64,000 nt of DNA from positions 1-64,000 of the forward strand of contig DAQX01000007.1 in the NCBI GenBank assembly GCA_002503055.1. Reading direction: 5' to 3'. The notes below the pieces were generated by a model. That model searched no databases. It was given only the letters and a program-made list of their open reading frames with translations, and was not told where the DNA came from. Origin of the DNA: Euryarchaeota archaeon UBA86. Lineage in GTDB: Archaea > Thermoplasmatota > Poseidoniia > Poseidoniales > Thalassarchaeaceae. Numbering within the stretch: the first letter of the stretch is position 1; every line of letters starts with the position of its first letter. This document shows, piece after piece, positions 36,241-44,748 of this stretch. A program made the position numbers and the translations under genes.

Positions 36241-37278
36241 ATGCCCATAGGACCAGGTGAGCAAGATGTCCGTAGACTGCAACTGACGGGCGGTTCTACA
36301 TACACGATGAGCCTGCCTAAGCCGTGGATTATTTCGAACAACCTCTCTGCTAGAGATGGAATCCGTGTTGAATGGAGGGCATCGGGCGAACTTTCTCTAA
36401 CGCCATTGGACGAGGCCAGTGAGGACAAAACAATCGTTAAACTGAATCTAAATGATATTCCAGAAGGTGCACTCTACGATCACCTGATGGGAGCATACCT
36501 TTCTGGGTCTCAAGAAGTATCTATCTTCAGCGAGAATTCATTCAGCAGAGAGGATCGTAGCGAGATACGCAGGTTCCTACGCTCCACTAGGGGTTTTGAG
36601 ATTGGAGAGGAGTCGGAGAGTAGTATGAATCTAATTAGTCTCCTGAACGCTGGAGAACTCCCTTTACACGCAAGTCTGAACCGAATGTATCTGCTGTTAA
36701 CTTCCTTAGTTCGCGATACATTCGAAGTTCTCACCGGATCCAATGAAGAACTGATTTCCGATTTTGAGGAGCGCGAGAGGGAAGTTGATGGTCTACACTA
36801 CCTGATTGAAAGGCAAGTTGGAGCAATGCTTGATTCGCAACAGGTCTCAAGATCCCTTGGACTGAGTAGAAAAGAAGGCGTTGAACATACCAATCTAGCA
36901 AGATCACTTGAGAGAATGATGGACCACGCCCACGAGATGGCCCGACTAGCCTTGGAGACTAATCCCCGACCTAGTCTGAGGCCCGATGAATATCCACTAT
37001 CTTTATTGTCGGTCTGGATGGATGCGTTGAAGACTCTGATGATCAATCTGAGGACACATGACGCTTACCAAATAGAGACAGCAAGAAATTCTTTGAAGGC
37101 TGCACAATTGGCATTGAAAGAACACGAAGAAGGCCTTTGGTCCGGTAGAAGGAAAGCATCCTCACTCCTGTTCGAGGATAGAATTTCTGAGTCCATTCGC
37201 AGAATTTGTGCCTATTCTAGGGATTTTGGAGAGATTCTACTCAACATGATTGCATACGACTCTATGCAGCGCCAATGA
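36241..37278 (+). CDS. Phosphate-uptake regulator: AbrB-like N-domain with PhoU domains
   Basis: 345 residues. The N-terminus (RRLQLTGGSTYTMSLPKPWI) is the SpoVT/AbrB-like swapped hairpin typical of archaeal PhoU regulators; two helical PhoU repeats follow (about 120-340). Such proteins combine DNA binding and phosphate-status sensing. Its position divergent from the Pit fusion supports control of phosphate uptake. Confidence 0.85.
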   Translation: MPIGPGEQDVRRLQLTGGSTYTMSLPKPWIISNNLSARDGIRVEWRASGELSLTPLDEASEDKTIVKLNLNDIPEGALYDHLMGAYLSGSQEVSIFSENSFSREDRSEIRRFLRSTRGFEIGEESESSMNLISLLNAGELPLHASLNRMYLLLTSLVRDTFEVLTGSNEELISDFEEREREVDGLHYLIERQVGAMLDSQQVSRSLGLSRKEGVEHTNLARSLERMMDHAHEMARLALETNPRPSLRPDEYPLSLLSVWMDALKTLMINLRTHDAYQIETARNSLKAAQLALKEHEEGLWSGRRKASSLLFEDRISESIRRICAYSRDFGEILLNMIAYDSMQRQ

Positions 37279-37281
37279 TAT

Positions 37282-38727
37282 CTAGAGAAGTGCAGTAACT
37301 TGCTCTGGCTGAGTCAGGTAGACTAGCAGACCTAGTCCTGCAAACATCATCATCCAAGCACCAGTTGCCTTTACTATGCCAGTTGACTGACGCAGGAAGT
37401 CAAGCATCGATTGCCTACCCATGCCCACTAGGGCAGTAACCGCCACCATCAGCAGTGTCACTGAGAGAATCAGCCCCGTCATGCCGAAAATGAATGCACC
37501 ATCTCCTACAACAGCTAGCCAAGCTACGAACGGGAATACTGCAGCTGCCGTACAGTCCACTGAAGCAGCGCTGTAGCCTATGCCCCAGAGGAACATGTTT
37601 CGTCTAGGGGTAAATTGTTCGTCAGTCTCTGTAGTTTGGTATCGGTCCAGAATTCCTTGTACCCAGTTCAGCAGGTGTGATGTCCACCCAAGCAACATGA
37701 GGCTGCCTAGAATCAGAAGTAGCCATGCAATCAATATCGCAATATCATGTAGAACACCAGAGAGGTTGATGATTCCATCAAGTCCGAAGATGATGGCGCC
37801 GATTACACCGAAGAAAGTCAATTGCCCAAGAGCAGCATATCCTCCAACCTCGATAGGCTTAGGCATTCTTCCAGATAGTCTACCTGCCTCTCGCAACTCG
37901 TCTTCCCTCATTCCGAGATTTAGGTAGTAGGTGATGTAAGATGGAAGAACAGGGAAGGCACATGGAGAGAAGTATACTAGAATTCCCAGAAAGAGGCCGA
38001 TTACGAACACACCTGTGAGAGATCGATCCGCCTTCTCTAGACCAAATCGCAAATCTTCAGCATCGCCAGAATTAGCCCTTGCTATAGCCGAATCAAATGA
38101 ACTCCAACCATCCAAAGGCGTACCTGTACTCTCCTTGGCAACAACATATCCTTCATGATCTACTACGATTACTATGGGCAAATCAAAAGCCGAGTAATAT
38201 TCTGCCAAATCGCCTCTAGATCCATCTTCTAAGATTACAACTTCCGAACCACTATTTGCCACAGGCCAAGACATGTGCTTATCAGAATCCAAATCGCCAA
38301 ATGTCCTGTTTATACGGTCGAATGATTCGTACCAATACCAAGTCGCTACAGAAAGTACAATGACATTATGAGGGCCTTCAAGAGACCCCCAATCGTCCAA
38401 ATTCTGTTCGATATGAGTCTGGACATAATGGCAATTTGCGCAGTCTATTGCCATGAAATCGATTACAACCACATTACCTCTCAAATCAGATAGTCTGACC
38501 ATACCATTCTCGTCTGCGACGACATCATCAATTCCGGTTCGATTCATCGTTTCTACTTCAAAGTCAGGAACTGGTACCACTTCATCAGATACTCCGTAAG
38601 CTGATGCTGAAAGTCCGAATAATGTCAGAGATGAGTACCCAATTATGCAGAAGAGCACAACCCCAATTCCGAATGCCTGCCATGTCTCTTTTTCACGCAG
38701 GACACCGAAGTCAAGACCTGCGAACAT
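37282..38727 (-). CDS. Thioredoxin-CcdA (DsbD-like) membrane fusion
   Basis: 481 residues. One N-terminal helix (about 17-38) anchors an extracytoplasmic TlpA-like thioredoxin domain with CANC (C96, C99). Six-helix CcdA-type membrane domain from about 232, with the two redox cysteines in FSPCAFPVLPSY and VDCTAAAVFPF. DsbD/CcdA proteins move electrons from cytoplasmic thioredoxin to extracytoplasmic proteins. The order, thioredoxin first and CcdA second, differs from E. coli DsbD, where a thioredoxin domain is C-terminal. It may reduce the CGPC domain of the secreted protein at 18484; this is inference. Confidence 0.85.
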   Translation of the reverse strand: MFAGLDFGVLREKETWQAFGIGVVLFCIIGYSSLTLFGLSASAYGVSDEVVPVPDFEVETMNRTGIDDVVADENGMVRLSDLRGNVVVIDFMAIDCANCHYVQTHIEQNLDDWGSLEGPHNVIVLSVATWYWYESFDRINRTFGDLDSDKHMSWPVANSGSEVVILEDGSRGDLAEYYSAFDLPIVIVVDHEGYVVAKESTGTPLDGWSSFDSAIARANSGDAEDLRFGLEKADRSLTGVFVIGLFLGILVYFSPCAFPVLPSYITYYLNLGMREDELREAGRLSGRMPKPIEVGGYAALGQLTFFGVIGAIIFGLDGIINLSGVLHDIAILIAWLLLILGSLMLLGWTSHLLNWVQGILDRYQTTETDEQFTPRRNMFLWGIGYSAASVDCTAAAVFPFVAWLAVVGDGAFIFGMTGLILSVTLLMVAVTALVGMGRQSMLDFLRQSTGIVKATGAWMMMFAGLGLLVYLTQPEQVTALL

Positions 38728-38825
38728 GATTCGCGGAATTGGGACAGACTTTTGATTCCGGCGGGGATTCTGCTCTTGATGAAGTCATCATGCTTATTGC
38801 CAAATTAGACTGCCAAGAAGACATA

Positions 38826-38901
38826 GGGCTCGTGGTCTAGGGGTTATGACGTCGCCTTCACATGGCGAAGATCGCAGGTTCAATTCCTGCCGAGCCCACC
38901 A
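38826..38901 (+). tRNA. tRNA-Val (anticodon CAC), CCA encoded
   Basis: A 7-bp acceptor stem GGGCTCG/CGAGCCC, D-arm, anticodon stem TCGCC/GGCGA with loop TTCACAT giving anticodon CAC, and T-stem GCAGG/CCTGC with TTCAATT loop. ACCA follows, so the CCA end is gene-encoded. No intron. A TATA-like GCTTATTG lies about 30 bp upstream. Confidence 0.95.
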
Positions 38902-38902
38902 T

Positions 38903-39604
38903 TTAGACTAATTCGTGCAGTAGAGAAGAAGCCCCGATTCTCAATCTAACAGGACCTTGAATTGAAGAATCTTCTGAGGAGACGATGCTGACCAGCCTGT
39001 TCACATCATCCAGAGTGCCAATTCCTCCTGAGAGCTTTATTCCCGGGCGACTGCCCATAGTCACCCCATGCCTCATGACCTCAAAAGCCAGAATATGTGC
39101 AGCCTGATCACTGCATCCTCCACGTTTTCCAGTACATGTCTTGACGAAGTCAGCACCTGCAGCTAACACCATTCGAGTAGAGGCACGCATACTGTGCTCG
39201 TCCAACAAGGGAGTCTCGATAATCACCTTTAGAACACAATTAGCCGATGCCTCTCTCATCGCTATCAGCATCGCTAACTCAGATTGCCCAGGAGCTTCAT
39301 CAGATGGCTCGAGAACGCAATCAATCTCGTCGGCCCCTGCCTCAACTGCTTGCCTAATTGCAGCCGCTACTTGCTCCGGGTCACCGCCACCGACTGGGAA
39401 GCCTGCAGCAACAGCACTGATTGAGATCCCCTCTAATCTCTCTGCAACATAGGAAACATGCTCAGAGAAAACGCACACAGAAGCCGGACGATGCAAGTTA
39501 GCTAATCTGCATAATTCATCCAATTCGGATTCACTTGCATTGAGATCGAGTAGAGTCAAGTCGAGGATATCTAGTGCCTCGCGCGCATCCATGTTCTCTC
39601 TCAC
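38903..39604 (-). CDS. deoC: Deoxyribose-phosphate aldolase
   Basis: 233 residues from a GTG start that overlaps the serC stop (GTGA); an internal ATG at 39592 is also possible. The Schiff-base Lys is in FVKTCTGK, the proton-relay Lys in KLSGGI, and the conserved CVLKVIIET strand is present. It cleaves 2-deoxyribose-5-phosphate to glyceraldehyde-3-phosphate and acetaldehyde in nucleoside catabolism. Its stop is 1 bp from the tRNA-Val gene. Confidence 0.92.
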   Translation of the reverse strand: MRENMDAREALDILDLTLLDLNASESELDELCRLANLHRPASVCVFSEHVSYVAERLEGISISAVAAGFPVGGGDPEQVAAAIRQAVEAGADEIDCVLEPSDEAPGQSELAMLIAMREASANCVLKVIIETPLLDEHSMRASTRMVLAAGADFVKTCTGKRGGCSDQAAHILAFEVMRHGVTMGSRPGIKLSGGIGTLDDVNRLVSIVSSEDSSIQGPVRLRIGASSLLHELV

Positions 39605-40692
39605 CCGTGACGCGACTCAAAGTCACGCATGAATCCAACCAAAGTCTCCACACTCTCTATTGGGCAACCGTTGTACATGCTCGCTCTAATTCCTCCTACG
39701 CTACGGTGCCCCTTGAGCCCACCCAGTCCAGAATCATTAGCCTCATTCAGGAAGTCGCCCTCTAGTTCGGTATTGGATAGACGCCATGTGACATTCATCA
39801 CCGAACGAGATCCACCATGTGCATGAGGTCTCCAGAAGTCACTCCTATCCAATTCATTGTACAACAGTGAGGCCTTAGCACGATTTCTTTCAACAGCACC
39901 CTCTAGGCCACCATTTCGCTCGACCCAATCTAGTACTTTGTCAAGGACGAAGATGCCGAAGGTGTTGGGCGTATTGAACATCGATCCCTTGGCCGCGTGA
40001 GTTCGGTAATCGAGCATCGTGGGTAATCCATCATGACATCTCGATAAAGCCCAAGGAGACAAGATTGCCAGAGTTACTCCACTAGGGCCGAGATTCTTCT
40101 GCGCACCGGCGTAGATTAGGTCATGCTCCGAGACATCCAATGGGACACCGCAGATATCCGAACTAGCATCAACTACTCTGGGTTTACCAGCACTATCTGG
40201 GAGATGATGAAATTGCGTTCCGAACAAGGTATTGTTCGAGGTATAGTGAACATAATCTGCATCGGCTCTGATAGAGTAATCACCGTCCGAGGGAACAGAT
40301 CTGAAATTTTCGTCCGAACCGTCCCAAGCAGCAACGCAGTCTCCAACTCTCTTGGCCTCCTTGAGGGCCTTCTCCGACCATGTTCCTGATACCAGATAGT
40401 CGGCCTTGCCTCCTTCCCCTATCAGGTTCAATGCCGTCATGTAGAACTGAGTCGAGGCTCCTCCCTGTAGAAGTAGGACTTCGTAGTCATCAGGTACAGA
40501 CAACAAACTCCTCACTCTACCAATCGCGGAATCGATCACTGCCTGGAAAGTATCTGAGCGATGTGAGACTTCCATGAGGCCAAAACCACTGCCCGATAGA
40601 TTAGGTAGGGCCTCCGAGACCTCTTGGACTACCTCGTAAGGTAGCACAGCCGGCCCAGCACCGAAGTTATGGATGCGACCCTCGGGTTGCAC
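39601..40692 (-). CDS. serC: Phosphoserine aminotransferase
   Basis: 363 residues from a GTG start. HNFGAGPAVLP at the N-terminus, LLLQGGASTQFYM and the PLP-lysine motif YAGAQKNLGPSGV identify SerC. It makes phosphoserine for serine synthesis. It is divergent from pdxT and overlaps deoC by 4 bp. SerC is PLP-dependent; pdxT next door makes PLP. Confidence 0.93.
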   Translation of the reverse strand: MQPEGRIHNFGAGPAVLPYEVVQEVSEALPNLSGSGFGLMEVSHRSDTFQAVIDSAIGRVRSLLSVPDDYEVLLLQGGASTQFYMTALNLIGEGGKADYLVSGTWSEKALKEAKRVGDCVAAWDGSDENFRSVPSDGDYSIRADADYVHYTSNNTLFGTQFHHLPDSAGKPRVVDASSDICGVPLDVSEHDLIYAGAQKNLGPSGVTLAILSPWALSRCHDGLPTMLDYRTHAAKGSMFNTPNTFGIFVLDKVLDWVERNGGLEGAVERNRAKASLLYNELDRSDFWRPHAHGGSRSVMNVTWRLSNTELEGDFLNEANDSGLGGLKGHRSVGGIRASMYNGCPIESVETLVGFMRDFESRHG

Positions 40693-40770
40693 AAATCGAC
40701 GTCTAGGCTTCGGTCTTTCAGTTCATCGGAGGCGCGACAGAGTAATTTCCGAGTGGCCGGACGCGTTGAC

Positions 40771-41373
40771 ATGCTGCGCATAGGGTTAGTCATGCTACAG
40801 GGTGCCAGACATGTTCACATGTCGACCCTACAGAAGGCTGCTGATGAGTGTGGTATAGAAATCAGTCTTCATGAATTGAGAATGAAATCAGACCTAACCG
40901 AGGCCGACCCACATGCGTTGGTTCTTCCCGGGGGCGAGTCCACTACGATGAGACTGACTGGGAATCATGAGACTTCTAGGCTACTCCCTGCGGTCTTTGA
41001 TTGGATTCGCAGCGATTTATCCCGTCCCGTCCTAGGTACCTGCGCTGGCGCAATTCTACTATCGGACCCTCAAGATGGAGGTGATTCTCTTATTCCTGCA
41101 AGCATAGATCGGAATGCCTATGGTAGACAGGCCGAATCTTTCCAGGCCGATGTCTACTCTGAGATACTGGGAAGGGATTTCCCTGGCGTCTTTATTCGAG
41201 CCCCTAGATTCGATTCTATTGCTGATTCGGCACATGTTGCTGCAACACATGAGGAGGAAGTAGTGGGTATCAGGTATGGCAATAGGCTTGCCCTGACTTT
41301 CCACCCAGAACTATCCAATGATACGGGATTTCACCGCTGGCTGATTGAGTTAGCCGAGGAGGTGGCAGTATGA
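40771..41373 (+). CDS. pdxT: Pyridoxal 5'-phosphate synthase glutaminase subunit
   Basis: 200 residues from the ATG at 40771 (MLRIGLVMLQG). The class I glutamine amidotransferase triad is visible: the nucleophilic Cys in GTCAGAIL, and His with Glu in FHPEL; LPGGESTT is PdxT-specific. It supplies ammonia to PdxS (not in the window). It overlaps the next gene as ATGA at 41370. Confidence 0.92.
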   Translation: MLRIGLVMLQGARHVHMSTLQKAADECGIEISLHELRMKSDLTEADPHALVLPGGESTTMRLTGNHETSRLLPAVFDWIRSDLSRPVLGTCAGAILLSDPQDGGDSLIPASIDRNAYGRQAESFQADVYSEILGRDFPGVFIRAPRFDSIADSAHVAATHEEEVVGIRYGNRLALTFHPELSNDTGFHRWLIELAEEVAV

Positions 41374-42512
41374 GCGTATCTCTACCTATATCACAGATTG
41401 AAACTCTACCAGAAGCGGCCGATGAAGGAGATTCTGAAGGTTGCATCCAATGTCAGATGGGAAGCAAACTGGTCCTTTTCATAACTGGCAATTGTCACTG
41501 GAGGTGTGACTATTGCCCACTGTCTGAAACTCGTCGCAATATCGACTATATGTTTGCAAATGAGCGACGCTGTGAGAACTTCGATGAAGTCATCGAGGAA
41601 GCTAAGGCAATGAGGGCCACTGGTGCTGGAATTACTGGCGGAGATCCACTCATGGCGAGAGAGAGGACGCTAGAGGGAATTAGAACTCTGAAAGCAGAGT
41701 TCGGCGAGTCATTCCATCTGCACATGTATACGAGCATCCCGTTCAGAACAGAATGGGCTGCTGAGTTCGCCGAAGCAGGACTCGATGAGATACGCTTCCA
41801 CTTGCTGGATTTACAATCAGAGGAGTATCGAGAAGTGATTTCTGCTTGTACTGAGGCTGGTATAGAGACTGGAATTGAACTACCTTGCGAGCCCGATAAG
41901 GAGGCCGAGTTAGTACAACTACTCGAGTATTTACGAGACTTCAAAATCAATTTCATTAATCTGAATGAGTTAGAGATTACCGTAGGTAATCATGACAACA
42001 TGGAGCTACGAGGTTTCAATCTTTCAACCGAAATTACTGCGGGGGCGAAAGGATCTTCCGAACTAGCTCAGATGCTAAGGAATCGAGTGAATTGTGCGGC
42101 CAATGGGTTGCCTGACCCAGTTGACTCAGTTTTTCGTGAGCCATACGGATTCCATGTCAAATTCTGCACTGCTGTGTACAAGGATGCAGGCCAATTGAGA
42201 AGGAGATTTGAGCGTAGAGGCGAGGCTACTATCTCTCCCCACGAGACTCTAACTGAGGATTCTACACTAATGTTTGGAGCAGTCTATGCTTCTGCTGGAA
42301 ATCAAGCAGATTGGATTGAGGAGATTGCTGAGATTACTGGACTTCCCAGTAGATTCATGCTCTGGGACTCGGATGAAGGCCGAATTGAGTTGCCACTAGT
42401 TATTGCAGAATCAATTGCCGATGAGGTAGATGCACCTGTAGCAATGGTCGAAGTCACTCCTACCTTTGATAGGATGGAAGTTACAGTAGTCTGGCTCAAT
42501 GATTCAAACTGA
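41370..42512 (+). CDS. Radical SAM protein, COG2108-like
   Basis: 380 residues. CHWRCDYC is a standard C-x3-C-x2-C radical SAM motif, preceded by a CIQC pair near residue 25 that may hold zinc or a second cluster. GITGGDPL matches the GGEP-type motif. The family, related to pyruvate-formate-lyase activase, is common in archaea and uncharacterised. Overlap with pdxT suggests a shared transcript, possibly a vitamin or cofactor link; this is inference. Confidence 0.82.
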   Translation: MSVSLPISQIETLPEAADEGDSEGCIQCQMGSKLVLFITGNCHWRCDYCPLSETRRNIDYMFANERRCENFDEVIEEAKAMRATGAGITGGDPLMARERTLEGIRTLKAEFGESFHLHMYTSIPFRTEWAAEFAEAGLDEIRFHLLDLQSEEYREVISACTEAGIETGIELPCEPDKEAELVQLLEYLRDFKINFINLNELEITVGNHDNMELRGFNLSTEITAGAKGSSELAQMLRNRVNCAANGLPDPVDSVFREPYGFHVKFCTAVYKDAGQLRRRFERRGEATISPHETLTEDSTLMFGAVYASAGNQADWIEEIAEITGLPSRFMLWDSDEGRIELPLVIAESIADEVDAPVAMVEVTPTFDRMEVTVVWLNDSN

Positions 42513-42562
42513 TTCTGTAGTTCTTCGTTGGGTTCATAGGGCCTCGGCTCAGACTCCATGTC

Positions 42563-44404
42563 ATGCCGGTCAGGCAAGGTAATCCTGAAGCTGTGGGGGT
42601 AAATCCGTTCCGTAGGCTTTCAGCATCTCAAGTTATCACCTGGAATTCCTGTAACAGGTTGTGGTACTACAATTACATCGAACGCCTGAAGTCGCCCCTT
42701 CCGCCTCAGATTATTCGAGGAAATGCTGTCGAAGAGTGCATCTGCAGAGTACTCCGAGACTCACCAGCGTTGGTTTCGGCCGATTCAGAAGATGAGATGA
42801 CATCACCGCTCCTTGATGATGGATCACTAGACTATGATAATCAATTGGCTTGGCCCGGACCTGCTACAATTGAATTATCCGAAGAACAATGGCCAAAAGA
42901 CAGAGACTCACTACTCATTTGGGCAGAAGCCCGAGCAGAGATACATTTCGACAAATGCTGGGAGGCTGCAGTAGATGACTGGAAGGCATTACCTAACAAG
43001 ACTGGTTCAGTCGACAATGCAGACCCCAACGAAGCCAGAGACATGGTCAAAGTAGGCCTGAGAATGCATATCGATCAGGTCGAAACCTGTCTGAATGCAG
43101 GAGGTGGTCCAAGAGTTTCGAACTGGAGAGCAGGAGAGGGCCGAGGTTACTGGCCACCTCCTGATGGATTCCCTCGTCAGTGGAATCAGCCACACCCTTG
43201 TGCCAAAGACTCTGGTGATGTCTCATGGTGTGAAGCTTGGGAATTAGCTAGGCCATGGTTCGTTGATCCTGATGCGGGGCAGTGGAAACAAACCACTTCA
43301 CATCCCGACGAGTGGTTTCAAGGAGAGTACGATATGGTCTACGATTGGACAGGCCGAATCAGAATTATTGATCTCAAGGCTTCTATTGGGAAAGGTGACC
43401 GCTCGGCCGGCTATATCGATCAATTACGCCTCTACTGCTGGCTTTGGTGGGAGACCCATGAAAGATCTGAGGAAGTTGAAACGCTCGAGATTTGGTACCT
43501 GGGTGCCGAGGCGATTAAGGAAGTCAAATGCCCTTCTTTAGAGGAGATGGAAAAACTGTCCGTGGAACTCTCTCAATTGTATCAGAAGATTCACGCTAAA
43601 GATCCTGAAATGGACGAATGTCCTCCAGAACCATCTCCTTTGAACTACTTCGATAAGGGAGGTGTACCATCTAAGAAGCCGATTGACCCCAATCCAAGAG
43701 CTCGCTGTACTTACTGTGATTTGCGAGGAGTTTGCGAGGGTAGTGACCACAATCTTGAGTTGCCACTTGAGCGAAAGTTGGATCGCTTCGGGCACAGTTG
43801 GCCCATAACTCCGCTGGGAGAGATCGTCACTCGAGTCAATGTGGTTGGCGAAGTCTCAGGTTTACGAGGACCAAATCTCTCCGAAGATGGCTCAGTAGAA
43901 CTCGCATTTACCTTGCAAGATGGGTATGACCGTGCCAAGGTACAACCATCACGCTACGGCTCACCTAGGCAGGTGACTCGTTCAATATCAAGCGGAAGCA
44001 GAGTGCGTATCGAGAATGCCATGGCTTCGATGTGGAAGGGAGAAATAGTGCTAGATCTCGATGAAAAGTCTTCAGTCGATATCGCCGAAGATTTAGACGA
44101 GGAATCAATCGTAGATATTGAGACTAAAGCGAATGTCGTTGGGAGAGTATGGTCAATCAATGCCTTCCCAGATGGAGAGGGGGTGGCTAGGTGGTCAATT
44201 ACGCTCATTGATCAGACCGGATCAGCAGGTGTGGTCGCATTCAGACAGTTCATCCCTCTTGCTGCAGCAGGAGTGACTAGAGGAGACGAGATTGCAATTC
44301 TCAACGGCGAGATTGGAGAATTCAATAGCCAGCCACAAGTCAGAATGGGGCCCGGAGCCCGTCTAGTTGTCTTACGAGACTCGACAGAGGTTCCAGCATA
44401 CTAG
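42563..44404 (+). CDS. RecB/Cas4-like PD-(D/E)XK nuclease with Fe-S cysteines and tandem OB folds
   Basis: 613 residues. The N-terminal SASQVITWNSC is the RecB-family start; the nuclease core has GEYDMVYDW and IIDLKAS (about 254-274), then the QLRLY motif. Cysteines C30, C382, C385 and C391 have the one-plus-three arrangement of the AddB/Cas4 iron-sulfur clamp. After the nuclease come two OB-like segments (about 416-493 and 525-608; VNVVGEV and ANVVGRV starts), like those of RPA/SSB. A single-strand-directed nuclease in repair or replication is likely. No cas genes are nearby. Confidence 0.8.
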   Translation: MPVRQGNPEAVGVNPFRRLSASQVITWNSCNRLWYYNYIERLKSPLPPQIIRGNAVEECICRVLRDSPALVSADSEDEMTSPLLDDGSLDYDNQLAWPGPATIELSEEQWPKDRDSLLIWAEARAEIHFDKCWEAAVDDWKALPNKTGSVDNADPNEARDMVKVGLRMHIDQVETCLNAGGGPRVSNWRAGEGRGYWPPPDGFPRQWNQPHPCAKDSGDVSWCEAWELARPWFVDPDAGQWKQTTSHPDEWFQGEYDMVYDWTGRIRIIDLKASIGKGDRSAGYIDQLRLYCWLWWETHERSEEVETLEIWYLGAEAIKEVKCPSLEEMEKLSVELSQLYQKIHAKDPEMDECPPEPSPLNYFDKGGVPSKKPIDPNPRARCTYCDLRGVCEGSDHNLELPLERKLDRFGHSWPITPLGEIVTRVNVVGEVSGLRGPNLSEDGSVELAFTLQDGYDRAKVQPSRYGSPRQVTRSISSGSRVRIENAMASMWKGEIVLDLDEKSSVDIAEDLDEESIVDIETKANVVGRVWSINAFPDGEGVARWSITLIDQTGSAGVVAFRQFIPLAAAGVTRGDEIAILNGEIGEFNSQPQVRMGPGARLVVLRDSTEVPAY

Positions 44405-44490
44405 TGGCGCCGAGAGAGGGATTTGAACCCCCGCGTCCAATGGACAGTGGATTTCGAATCCACCGCAATACCGGGCTATGCGATCTCGGC
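44405..44490 (-). tRNA. tRNA-Ser (anticodon CGA), CCA encoded
   Basis: On the minus strand: acceptor GCCGAGA/TCTCGGC with G discriminator and encoded CCA, anticodon stem GGTGGA/TCCACT with loop TTCGAAA giving CGA, a long variable arm typical of class II tRNA-Ser, and T-arm with GGTTCAAATC. 86 nt with CCA. It ends right next to the stop of the nuclease gene. Confidence 0.93.
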
Positions 44491-44535
44491 AGCGCTCCGG
44501 CCACCTGCGAATCAAACATAAGGCTGACCCGATGT

Positions 44536-44745
44536 GTGAGGGCCGTGAGAATACAGGTGGAGCACGAAGGGGATTCGCTGACTCTCGAGTCTGATTTGCC
44601 GATTAGTATCTCTGAGGTCCTAGAGAGGATGTCAATCCCGGCCTCAACTGTCCTAGCCGTTCATGATGATGTCATTGTCCCTCATACTTCGATAATCAAG
44701 TCAGACATCAACCTCGAGTTGATTGTAGTCTCTTCTGGAGGATAG
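44536..44745 (+). CDS. Ubiquitin-like sulfur carrier candidate (ThiS/MoaD/SAMP-like)
   Basis: 69 residues from a GTG at 44536 (another in-frame GTG at 44545); the frame open further upstream runs through the tRNA-Ser gene and is not coding. The beta-grasp pattern is visible: RIQVEHEGDSLTLE, a helix SISEVLERMS, AVHDDVIVPH, and a C-terminal VVSSGG ending in the di-glycine that such proteins use for activation by E1-like enzymes. It could act in thiolation of tRNA, in thiamin or molybdopterin synthesis, or in protein modification. Confidence 0.6.
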   Translation: MRAVRIQVEHEGDSLTLESDLPISISEVLERMSIPASTVLAVHDDVIVPHTSIIKSDINLELIVVSSGG

Positions 44746-44748
44746 AGA

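Noticed and set aside
42563..44404. CRISPR Cas4 interpretation of the nuclease
   Set aside because: There is no repeat array and no other cas gene in the window, and the OB-fold C-terminus does not fit Cas4.
44404..44535. Upstream extension of the ubiquitin-like frame
   Set aside because: This part runs antisense through the tRNA-Ser gene and is not coding.
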